From NCBI GenBank assembly GCA_037367355.1, contig CM074696.1:1550001-1614000 (forward strand): 64,000 nucleotides of DNA. The letters are read 5' to 3'. The notes below the pieces were generated by a model. It was not told the DNA's origin. It made no database searches and saw nothing but the letters and a program-made list of their open reading frames with translations. Position 1 is the first letter of the stretch; every line of letters starts with the position of its first letter. The position numbers and the translations under genes are program-made. The DNA is from Neoscytalidium dimidiatum (Eukaryota; Ascomycota; Dothideomycetes; Botryosphaeriales; Botryosphaeriaceae). Shown in pieces: positions 10,720 to 20,351 of this stretch.

Positions 10720-13700
10720 ATGGCATCCTATGTTGCTCTACACTTTCTTTGCATCCTTGGAGCACTCTCTCCTTTAGCTTCAGGTCAATCACTCGCTGCT
10801 TCGGCACTATGGAACGCTACTGCGTTCACTAATTCCAGTAGCTCAAAGTTGAGTGCAACATCACTTTCTTCGAGCTCCATTTTGTCCAGCGATTCTCTTT
10901 CCGCGACCGATTCAACGACTGTCTTACTCAATATTACATCTACTACTGCCTCCGGTACAGGCACGTTTGTTTCTACCCCGATCAATACTCCAAATGGAAC
11001 CATCCCTGCTTCGTCTTCAATTCCCAGTACGACGAGCGATGTATCAACAAACACCCCGCCAGCAAATAGCACCATCCCTGCTACGAACTCACCTACTTCT
11101 AACGACTCAATCTCATCAACGACTTCCTCCGTAACAGACACTCCTATTCCTTCAACAAATACTCCTTCAAACGGCACAATACCTGTGGGCATCTCAACGT
11201 CACAATCTATCTCCAGCGCTGAAACCTCCTCGACAAGCTCGGAAGCATCATCCGATGTGAGCAATACTTCCTCTGTATCTTCAGAAGCCAGCTCTACCAC
11301 GAGCGATCTCTCGGCAACTACCGCCACTACTGCTGATCCTGGTTCCACGACCAGCGTCCCAGCGATAACCTCCACAACTACTTCAGAGTCAAGCAATGCC
11401 CCACCTATTACGACGTTCACGGCAAGTTCTGCCTCGACTCAGTCGGTGAACACAATTATTGGTGTCACTACGAACACCCACATTACGACCACAGATTCAG
11501 ATGGACATGAAACCATAGTCCCTGTCCTCTGGGGATGTCCGTTCTGTGGGGGCGGCGGTATCGAACTCTTCGGTTTCGGCCCCGGCCCTGGAGTCTTCGT
11601 TTGGCCCCCTGTTCCACCCTTTTCTGGCCTTCCACCAGTTACCCTCAACCAAAATAATGATCCATCAGTTGAGACTGCTACCGGAGATCCGAGCACCACA
11701 AAAAGTTCTACGACTTCGTCCGAAAATAGTTCATGCACGAGTTCCAGCACTACCGAGGAGCTCTATGTCACCTGTCATGAGACCACCACTTCCGGGTCTG
11801 CAGGCCTGATAACTGCGACTGCTTCTTGCGAGACATCAACATCGACAATTACAGGCTGCGACTTGACCGCCACTGCTACCACTACCACTGCAACTGCAAC
11901 GGCCACATGTTGGACGTACAGCATTGATAGCGCTAGTTTACCTGAGGACGGAGACCCTGACCCTGAGGATGTTACTGAAACAACAAAGAGGAGCATTGCT
12001 GGACGCATTGAATATGAGACTAAGAGAGCTTCGAACGCGAATCCTGGTAAGTATATTTGAGCTTCCAACGTAATACTAACTTGGATGCTGACTCGAATCC
12101 CACCAATGTAGCAGCTGTGCTGGTCAAGCGTGTGACCGACAAGACTAGAATCAAAGCCTTCGGCACCTGTAACATCAACGCCAACGGTAAAGAAGTCAGA
12201 TACCCGGGATGGCCATCAAGTAGCGAACTTCAAAACAAGAGGAACGCCGCCAAGATTCCGCAAGACCAGTGGTGGTACAGGGTGAAGAAGGGAGCGTGTG
12301 GCGAGATCTCTTCACTCTATCATGACCCGAGTTTCTTGCCCAAGGCTCCTCTCGCTGAGGTGAATGCCGACCACGTCTGTAAGTATCCTTGCGCAAGGAG
12401 AAGTGACAATTGCGTGACTCTCTGCTGACTTGACACGTATAGTCGAGAAAGCCATTCCTAGACAGTTTCTGGACTCGCTCTTCGCCACTGAGAACACGGA
12501 TCAGTGCAGCCTGTTTAACTCGCTGTTTGTTGATCAGAATGATGCCAATTTTCCGGATGGCTACAAGCCGGGACAAGGCGATCCGAATACTGAAAAACAG
12601 ATTCGTATCCAATCCTTATTCAACCGCGTCCCAAATAACATTAACTTTAACTTCGTCGGCCTCGACAGACAAGTCAACAGCTTGAAAGGAACCTTTTTCA
12701 ACCCGAAGTTGGACGGCATCGAGCAACCTAAAAGCAGTGGCAGTGATGCAGACGTCAAGAAGAACCTCGATCTCTGGAACAGGATTGGCATGGTCATCGA
12801 CTTCTTGAAGATGGACGTCGTTCAGCGAGTCTTTGTCAACGGGCAAAGCGAGGTGTATGCAGCTTTTGTAAGATTTGATGAGCTATGGGGAAGCTGTGCA
12901 GAGCCCATCAACTTTGCCGATGTATGACGAGTGAAAATACATCTACATCTACTTTTCTTTGCTAACGGATCATCCAGAAATACAAGGATTACATCAAGGG
13001 GCTTCTGCAGGACAACATCGTGTCAATTCAGGCTCATGCCAGTGCGGTTTCGAGCTCACTGGTGCAACACGCAACGACGACGGTGGAAAACAAGCCGGAC
13101 GAATTAAACAGTTATGGCAATGCAATGTAAGTCTACCGTTCTTTGAACGTGCAAACTTTTTAGAATTGATTTGACTGACAAGGATAGTCGTGCTCTTGAA
13201 AAAGCATATGCACCTGGAAACCTCGCCTTCCCTACCGATCCTCTCCTGGTCTTCCCTGAGACGACAGCCGATATCAAGAAGCGCCAGGCTGCTTGCACCA
13301 TCTCTGCTACGCCGTCCACTGCAAATTCGGTGGATGCTTCCACAACAGCCGGATCAACGACATCTGATGGCTCTGCGGCGTCTGCTAGCTCTGCTTCGGC
13401 AGCCTCGGCCTCTTCTGCCAGTGCTGCATCTGTGTCATCCGAGAGCGCCGCCTCAGTCTCGTCTGCAAGTGCTGCTTCCGTCTCCTCTGCCAGCGCTGCA
13501 TCTGTGTCCTCCGAGTCCGCTGCCTCGGCAGCTTCTGCTTCATCAGCCTCCGCTGCGTCCGCTGCATCTGCTGCATCCGCGTCAAGCGCGAGCGCTGCAG
13601 CGGCTACTCCTACCGGAGACTGCTATCTCTGGTCATATGCCTCTCTAGCCTACTCCATCCAAGTCACTCCGATCAACGGGTGGGCCGGTGACGACGGTGG

Positions 13701-14112
13701 CTCCCTGCTGAAGGAAGAGAGAGGCTGCGGCGCGCTCACAGCGTGGGAGTTCGGCTCCTGGTCCAACGGGACGCAGTGGGCGACGTTCAACCTTCCTACA
13801 CTCATCAAAGCTGGTTGCGTCGAGCGCGCCATCAAGAGTGCTGGTGGTCCCGGTGGCCTCAAATGCGAGGGCATGGGCTTCTTTGATGGATTCATTCAGG
13901 AGGATGGCAGCATTGGCGAAGCGGTCGCAGAGTTGCCCGATGATGTTGACTCCTTCCCGGCGGGTGGATTGGGTGGAACGAAGATCTTCACGGCTGCAAA
14001 GGTGGACGATGGTGATGCTGAGGCAGCGGCGGCGAAGCCGTCTGGGCCGCATGGATTGCCACCGGCACCGGAGCCGACGGCTGGGATGCTGCCGCTTGCT
14101 GTACCGCAGTGA
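10720..14112 (+). CDS. Secreted Ser/Thr-rich cell-surface protein, uncharacterised
   Basis: Five exons, 10720-12046, 12112-12378, 12443-12921, 12978-13126 and 13188-14112, give 1,048 residues. All introns are 56-65 nt and keep frame. The first has a NAGNAG-type acceptor (TAGCAG), so one Gln-free variant is possible. A signal peptide (residues 1-22, hydrophobic, ending LASGQ) precedes about 230 residues of Ser/Thr-rich, probably O-mannosylated sequence. Then come a Gly/Pro/Phe segment (CPFCGGGGIELFGFGPGPG), a KR-containing linker, a Cys-containing folded-looking module (about 450-750, with IPQDQWWYRVKKGACGEI and LDRQVNSLKGTFF), a Ser/Ala repeat and a C-terminal module (GCGALTAWEFG, AGCVERAIKSAGG). 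The modules resemble non-catalytic parts seen beside fungal chitinase-like surface proteins. No GH18 catalytic motif or GPI signal is visible. Function unknown. Confidence 0.78.
13375..13605 (+). repeat. Ser/Ala-coding minisatellite (SASAAS/SSESAAS units)
   Basis: Imperfect tandem repeats inside exon 5 of the secreted protein gene encode runs of SASAAS, SVSSESAAS and SVSSASAAS. Adjacent units are near-copies at DNA level (for example two copies of a CTGCATCTGTGTC-type core about 75 nt apart). Such repeats in fungal surface proteins are prone to length change and give extended, glycosylated stalks. Confidence 0.75.
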
Positions 14113-14850
14113 ACGTGGTGAACGACCTCCTCGTGGAGAGGAAATCTTTCCAATTTTTTTTCTACTCTGGTCTGGCACTATATCAAGGCCAGAATACAGA
14201 TTGATCTCTTATCATCTATCGACCGTATTCATGCCTGGGCTACGCCTACCGTCTTGTAGAGTCCTGCTCTCTTCTACTTCTCCTAACTTAGAAAGAGCTC
14301 AGAGCTACTTTCGTAATAGATATTCTCAGTTCGATCTATAACAGATTGTCAATAATCCTGCACGCTGGGGCTATGGGCTAACCAGGTGTTAATACAATCA
14401 CCGATATACGCTTACACTCACTAATTGCAGTCCTCTCGTGTTCGATAACGGCGTTTCTGGATGTCCAATCTTCAGCCCGTTGCGAATGGCCCGCCCGCTG
14501 CGACGGCCCGCTCCAGCAAGCACAGACTTATCCAAGATCAGTAATTGTGATCGGACTCGTTTAACCAGGCCGTAGCCTCCGTCTTAGGACCACCATGCAG
14601 ACCATACAGAGTGGCATGTGAGAATAACACTTACTCCACGTCTGCGCGCTTCGCGATGGGGTATTGGTACTGCACTTCGCCGCGAAATCGCCACAAGACC
14701 ACCGCGCTTTGACATCGCATCGGTCTTTCTGAAGAGCACACGAAGATGTCGACCAAGCTCACCAGAATGCGAGGCGCCGCACGGCTCCAAGCGTTCCATC
14801 CCAACCGCAGCAATTGAAAGACCTCCCAAAACCTCGTCGCCGCCGCCCTC
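14113..14850. other. Intergenic region downstream of surface protein gene
   Basis: 3' flank of the secreted protein gene. A pyrimidine-rich tract follows the stop. No gene is supported here. Confidence 0.45.
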
Positions 14851-14959
14851 CTTCCCGACCAACCGCCATGATATACGCAGCCTTACGTTCTCAAACCCAG
14901 CCCCCTACGTCTTCAACATCATGCCCCTCTCCGCCGCCAACAGCCACGACGGCACCATG

Positions 14960-15645
14960 ATGAACGGCCTGCAACCGCTGCCGCAACGGCAAACCTTCCC
15001 GCACGCGCCCACCGGCGCCCGGCTCGGCTTCAATCAACGCCGCGCTCCCGCTCTCCGCCTTCCTTGCGTGTCCCGTCGTCGCCCCCCTGCTGAGGTATCC
15101 TCGGGCCGCAAGCCCTACCTCCTTGTCGACTCTGCCCTCCTAAACGGCCGCGAAGGAAGCGTCCGCACTCATCGCGACGCGGTGCCCGGTCCTGATGGGC
15201 GAGATGGCGCCTGACGACGCGGCGAGCGGCGCCACGACGGCGTTCCATGCCTGTTCGTCGGTCGCCGCGTGGGCGACGTACGGGACAGAGAGGGTTTAAC
15301 GGAGGCGATTGGGCGTTGCACGGGCCCCGTCGGCGCTGAGTAGGCGGCTCCTTTCGGGTGGCCGGTTCGGTGAGCGCGGTTACGTGCCTGGGGGGTCCGA
15401 GACTTCTGATGGCGGTCGGGAAGGAGGAGAGGGCGAGGGAGATGCTGGTGTGTGGTCGTGCCGGTGGGGACGAGACGAGCTTAGTCGTGGAGTTCGAGAG
15501 GGAGGTTAGGAGGGCTTCGACGTAGATGGGCTTGATTGGGATAGAGGATAATCGGAGGAAGGCTGCCATCTCAGCCTCGTTGGATGTGGGTTCACGGTAG
15601 TGCGGGACGGCGTCGTCAGCTAGTCCCTGACGTTGCTCCTGAATG
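14960..15645 (-). pseudogene. GC-rich decayed gene fragment, family not recognised
   Basis: Minus-strand sequence from about 15635 to 15350 reads as a convincing protein with codons ending mostly in C or G: EQRQGLADDAVPHYREPTSN then EMAAFLRLSSIPIKPIYVEA. It is preceded by an acceptor-like CATTCAG with an AACTGAC branch-like sequence upstream. Beyond about 15330 the frame turns Arg/Pro-rich, as expected after a frameshift. Protein-like text resumes in another minus frame (VPYVAHAATDEQAWNAVVAP, then SGAISPIRTGHRVAMSADAS) until a stop near 15150. I see no way to splice these into one open gene, so I call it a remnant. The coding strand of the left part (14960-15150) is ambiguous. A badly mis-sequenced or unusually spliced live gene remains possible. 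Confidence 0.33.
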
Positions 15646-16583
15646 GTGTAAGCATCAGAGAGTCAGTTGGACCTTGTATCGTTTTGTTGTGGTTCTCTGA
15701 TGCCTCGCCTGTGCAGCATCACCCACCAAACACTAATCAACGGGGTTCTCTAACTGTGGGGTCTGGTCTGCATGTTGGTGGCATCATGCTCCATAGACTA
15801 TACCTGCAGGCGACCCCTGTCCCTGACGCCCTGACTTGGCATGTTGATCACTTTCTTCATCGTCGCGGGACTGACAAGATCATAGACGACTCATGAGTCA
15901 ACATCTGTGGGAACTGCGATCATTCCTCTCCTCTTCCTGTTGTACGACCTCTATAGTCTAGCGTTGTAAGTATAGGCTGTGCACGACTTGTCATCCTCCG
16001 ATTAACATACTATCCTGCTGCATTCTGGCTCTCTAGACCTACCCCGCAGAGACCTGGTCTTTCCGTCTTCACGCTCATGGCGTCGCTGTAGGACTATATA
16101 AGGCCACTAGCCAGCACTGAAAATCAGTGCAGCGTCGTACTTTTTCAGTCCGATAGTCGCTCTTAGACCGGTCGTGTCTTACCTTTTTCCTTTTCATTTT
16201 CTTCAATATTTTCGTCAATCCCACTGCAATCGATTACTGGTTGGAAAGTGACTTAGGTTAGAGATCCAATGCGAAGATATTAATTAAAAGTATATTGTAT
16301 ATTACTATTCGAAATTTCTGGAAACGCTCGCGATAGCCACAGCGACAATCTGTGCTTTCTACCCGAGACGAAAGGAGAACTCGCTTGAAGAGGAAGGCTT
16401 TCTGTTTGACGGCAAAGAGACTGCAGTCCAAGAAACCTGGTGGAACAGTGTATTTTTCAGATTCTGATGAAAAGTGAGAGAACGCAGCTGTGCTCACGAA
16501 AGCCTGAAGTCACTGATTTGCCATAACTAGAATGTTTTATGCTGTCTTAGCTCCTCGGCAAGTTCCGAGCTGCAATGAAGCAC
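15646..16583. other. Intergenic region between gene remnant and RidA gene
   Basis: No gene is supported. A short minus-strand frame starting near 15855 (MKKVINMPSQGVRDRGRLQ then GTATAG) could be a first exon for the remnant to its left, but evidence is thin. The part near 16200-16320 is AT-rich. Confidence 0.35.
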
Positions 16584-17062
16584 TTATCTAGAATCTCCTA
16601 CGCCAGGTTCGTCTAAGGCTACAACCTCGATCTCGACACGCATGTCATCATCCCCCAATCGTGATACGCCAACGCATGTCCAGAGCGGTTTGTGATTGGG
16701 CATCCACTTTTTGAAGTTGCGAACCATGGCTTCCATAGCTTCATTATTGAGCGGGATGTGGTAGGAGTTGACGCGGAAAACTTGGGACCACCCTTTCCCA
16801 CCAGCATCCCTAAGGTTGATATCGACGTTTTTGAATGCCTGATCAATCTGGGCGTTGATTTCCTTGAAGATTTTCTTGGTCTCGGGATCCCAACCACCTA
16901 TGTCGGCCGAAGATCAGCAATAATTCGTCAGTTGGACTGGCAAAAGGTACCTTGGCCGGAGCATTCGATTCGGTTGCCTATGCGAACGGCTTGGCTGTAG
17001 TAGAATGACTCTGCCGCCGCCTTTCCGCACCCATCATAGGTATAGTATTGAAGTCCGGACAT
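16584..17062 (-). CDS. RidA/YjgF/YER057c family protein
   Basis: Two exons, 16951-17062 and 16584-16897, separated by a 53-nt intron (GTACCT...ACATAG), give 141 residues, the usual size for this family. The protein opens MSGLQYYTYDGCGKAAAESF, has the family signature IECSGQGGWDPETKKIFKEI around the splice junction, and continues with the conserved QIDQAFKNVDINLRDAGG. RidA proteins form trimers that hydrolyse reactive 2-aminoacrylate/imine intermediates. Several fungal members are tailored to other enamines in small clusters. The strictly conserved Arg of active RidA is not obvious at its usual place (the text there reads WTCVGVSRLG), so deaminase activity is uncertain. The gene is divergent from the Zn2Cys6 regulator, with 372 bp between the two starts. 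Confidence 0.85.
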
Positions 17063-17434
17063 GCTTGCTGCTGCGAAGGCCAAGAAGCGGCTTAAAAATC
17101 CAACTCAGACTTTCGTTTCATTAGTTGTCCCGACGCAGTTGGTCACCTAAGAAGGCGCTGATGGTTTTTTGTACTTCGTATCACGTGATCTTGGCCAAGG
17201 GGCGGAATATATATTCCTCAGCTGGCGCATCGCACGCACCGGTCCTTCACAGACTAACGGTGCTCCAAAGTGCGAAATTCGCACTGGATTCAAATCCTCG
17301 CCCATCACACGTCATACAGAGGTGTACGATAGAGGAGCTCAAAACGCCACTCTCAGCCGCCGACTGCATTCTTTACCTTACGATACCGTTGTTGGACGGG
17401 GGCGGGCTCTTCCCGTACCCGACCATCATCTACC
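17063..17434. promoter_or_regulatory. Divergent promoter, RidA gene / Zn2Cys6 regulator, with TCACGTGA palindrome
   Basis: 372 bp separate the start codons of the RidA gene (minus) and the transcription factor gene (plus). The 8-bp palindrome TCACGTGA at 17181-17188, within GTATCACGTGATC, is a strong bHLH (Cbf1-type E-box) site. It could serve both genes. A TATATATTCC stretch lies at about 17208. Confidence 0.5.
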
Positions 17435-19761
17435 ATGCCACCACGGGTTCAGGGAACTGCGTCGGAGCAGCCCAACGTTCCTTTGGGCGCCAGATCAGGC
17501 AAGAGAAAGTATACTTCTAAGGCCTGCGAAGAGTGTCGGCGCAGGCGAGCAAAGGTAGGGACGCAAAATAAGATCACGTGGGAATTGCTCCACACGTTGC
17601 GCGTCAGCCCTTACGTCCGGTACCATTACTAAGTCTAGTAAGTGCGACGGTAAAAAACCCGCGTGCTCTCGCTGCACAGACAGGGGGATAGAATGCCGTT
17701 TCCGATTCGAGGAGGACGGCCGCCGGCCCGCTCCCAAGTCCTACGTCCAGCTTCTGCGGAACCGCATTGAAGTTCTGGAGCGCATCTTACAATCACACGG
17801 CATTGACGTCGATACCACTGTGGCGCAAGCCATAGCGGAGGACAACTTCCATCCTGCCACTCTGGGTGATGATCCACTAGCGGGCCTTAGCTCTGGCGCC
17901 GGTTCCAGCTCGTCCCAGTTCGAAGAGTTATGTGCCGCCTTCGAGGGTGCTCTGGCCTTGGACGAGTCCCTGAATTTCGACCAAGACGGCGAAGTGCGTT
18001 ACTTCGGGCCTACCAGCGGCCGCCTTGAGTTCCAAACCACCGCACCGAGCCCGAGCTGTTCCGCGCCCGAGGCACAGTGTGCTGAAACCCCGAGAACTAT
18101 CCAATCCCGCATCCAGGTCAACCGTTCCCAGCAGGCGTCAGAAGAGGGATTGGACCTCCCAGAAGGATTGAAGGCTGAGCTGATTGACCTGTACTTCACT
18201 TGGGAGCAGCCTTGGTTTCAAGTGGTCAACGAAGATCTCTTCCGAGAAAGCGAACGCTGCAATGGCCGGTACTGTAGCCCCTTGCTCTTGAACTGCATCC
18301 TCGCCATTGGGTCGCGTTTCTCAGACAGGACGGAGGTCCGCGACGATCTGGATGACCCCAATACTGCTGGCAAATTGTTTCTGGAGAGAGCGGAAGCCTT
18401 GCTCTCTTACGACCTTAGGTTTCCAAGCATCACTACCATTCAATCGCTTTGCCTTATTGGAACAATCTACTTTGTAAGCCAAGATATGCCGTCTCAAATA
18501 GAAGCCATTGTGTGGGCTAATTAGTGTAGGCATTTGGAACCGATGCAGCAGGTTGGCTGCATCATGGAATGGCACATCGCCTTGCGCTCGACATGGGATT
18601 GAACTTGGACTCGGCATCGCTAGCTGGTTCCCACCTCATGCCTGCCGAAGAAATCGACTTGAGAAGACAGATCTACTGGGCGCTTTACAACCACGATAAG
18701 CTTGCAGCAACCTATACTGGTCGCGTGTGCACCATGCTGGTAAGCAATTCAACCTGCTTCAAATTTGACCTTCTGTCTTCTTATTGATTTACACTTACGA
18801 TGCTTCGGAAGAGTTCGCAAGGTGCGGTCAACATGCCTTCGAACTCCCGGCCTGATCAGACTGCGCTTATTCTGTTGTGCCAAATCTGCGAAAAGATCAT
18901 ACTTAATTTGTAAGTCACCGGCCTCCTACACTGGAGCAAATCGATGCTAAATTTCCAAGATATGCCCCGAAACCTTTGTTGAGCGGAACACAGAGATATC
19001 CCTTCCTCTCGTCCTGCATACTGGAACTCAGGAGTTGGCTCTACGACCTTCCGTCAGAAATGCGACTAGACCGACCACCCGGCAATGAGATACCTCCACA
19101 AGCATACACTACACACATGGTTTACCACACGTCCATCATTCTCCTGATGAAACCATTCTTGGCGCAACCCGGGCAGAAGTCAACCCATCCACATGCTGAT
19201 TGTCTCGCCAAGAAGGCTGCCGTGTCGTGCTACGAATCGAGCAGACAGATAGTCCTCGTCGGTCGCAAATACCGCCAAGTCTTTGGTTCTTTCCGCAGGA
19301 GCCCCATCACCGCGACCCACTGCACGCTCTCGGCCGCACTCGTCCTAGTCCGGATAGCAAAGACCAGCGGAGGAAGGAGGACCGGAAAAGACTTGCGCAT
19401 GATCGAAGACTGCCTGCAGGTGTTGGACGAGCTGTCAACGTCGTGGAACATTGCGAGACGGATACGGCAGAGCCTCGTGAGGCTGCACGAACAGCTACGG
19501 GATACGGCGGAACGAGAGGACGCCGGCACCCAGACATCGGATCCTGGCCTTTCAACGGAAGTTCCAATGTTCTTTGAGCCGCACGAGGGTTTGGTGCAGG
19601 ACTTTTCGGGAGGAATCTCCTCCGGGGCTATGGGAGGTACGAGTCTTGGAGAGTTTTCAGACAACATGCTTTTGGATGATTTTCTGTGGACGAATGCTGG
19701 CCTGGACTTTACCTTTGACCCCATATTGAGCGAGTCTTTCGATGCTTTGGGCCATTGGTGA
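17435..19761 (+). CDS. Zn2Cys6 fungal-specific transcription factor
   Basis: Five exons, 17435-17554, 17643-18473, 18530-18739, 18812-18909 and 18960-19761, give 686 residues. The zinc cluster KACEECRRRRAKCDGKKPAC, continuing SRCTDRGIECRF, sits at residues 29-61. It is split by the first intron between Lys40 and Cys41, giving the six cysteines with the usual spacing. A linker and short dimerisation helix (LLRNRIEVLERIL) follow. The fungal_trans middle-homology domain spans about 190-450 (LYFTWEQPWFQVV, FGTDAAGWLHHGMAHRLALD, IYWALYNHDKLAATYTGR). The acidic tail FEPHEGLVQDF...FDALGHW may be an activation region. It ends convergently with the siderophore synthetase, so a role in that locus is possible but unsupported. 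The adjacent RidA gene shares its promoter and is an equally likely target. Confidence 0.88.
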
Positions 19762-20351
19762 TTCGATGAAGCGTAGAGGCATGTGATGGGCATTGGTGTC
19801 AGATGAAAGTGGATACTTCCACAATTGTAATGATGCTTGCTAATACATTTGTTGGCTAAGTATCGTATATCTCTTTGGAAGCGAATTCCAGCAATCCTCA
19901 AGTAGTGTAGAACTCTGTTCTTCAAATGGTTATCTTCCCTGCCTCTGGATCTTAAATCAGCCAGCCTTCTTACTATTAAAGCCGGAATATAGGACCAGCA
20001 GCGTAGGGTTCCAGGCTAACTAGATAAGGGTCAAATCACAAAATGAAGAATAACAGCTGGACTGACGGACGATAGATTTTCGTGAATGAGGATCGGGAAA
20101 TATGGGATCACTGCTAAAGTCGAATATCTTCACGGGGGTGAATTGTACTGCACTATCTGAATTCGAAAACTGTCTACAAAACCGTCAACGCCAACGTCCT
20201 CTATGTTCTGTCAATACTCAAACTCTGGAAATTGAAGAGGTACAATGAAGAAGGAAAAAACTAATGGCAAAGGAAAATAAATATCCTTCAAGCACTCATA
20301 CCAGCCACAGGTCCAATGACCAGGTCAACTTGTGACTCTTAGTGGCACCTT
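19762..20351. other. Convergent 3' intergenic region
   Basis: This is the space between the 3' ends of the transcription factor gene (plus) and the NRPS gene (minus). It is AT-richer than its surroundings and should carry both polyadenylation regions. No gene seen. Confidence 0.5.

Noticed and set aside
10785..11420. 211-codon antisense frame with Val/Glu-rich translation
   Set aside because: It mirrors the Ser/Thr-rich repeats of the secreted protein. Such codon patterns leave the antisense strand free of stops.
17270..17300. B-box-like GGATTCAAATCC, possible tRNA gene
   Set aside because: No matching A box or acceptor stem, and no foldable cloverleaf around it.
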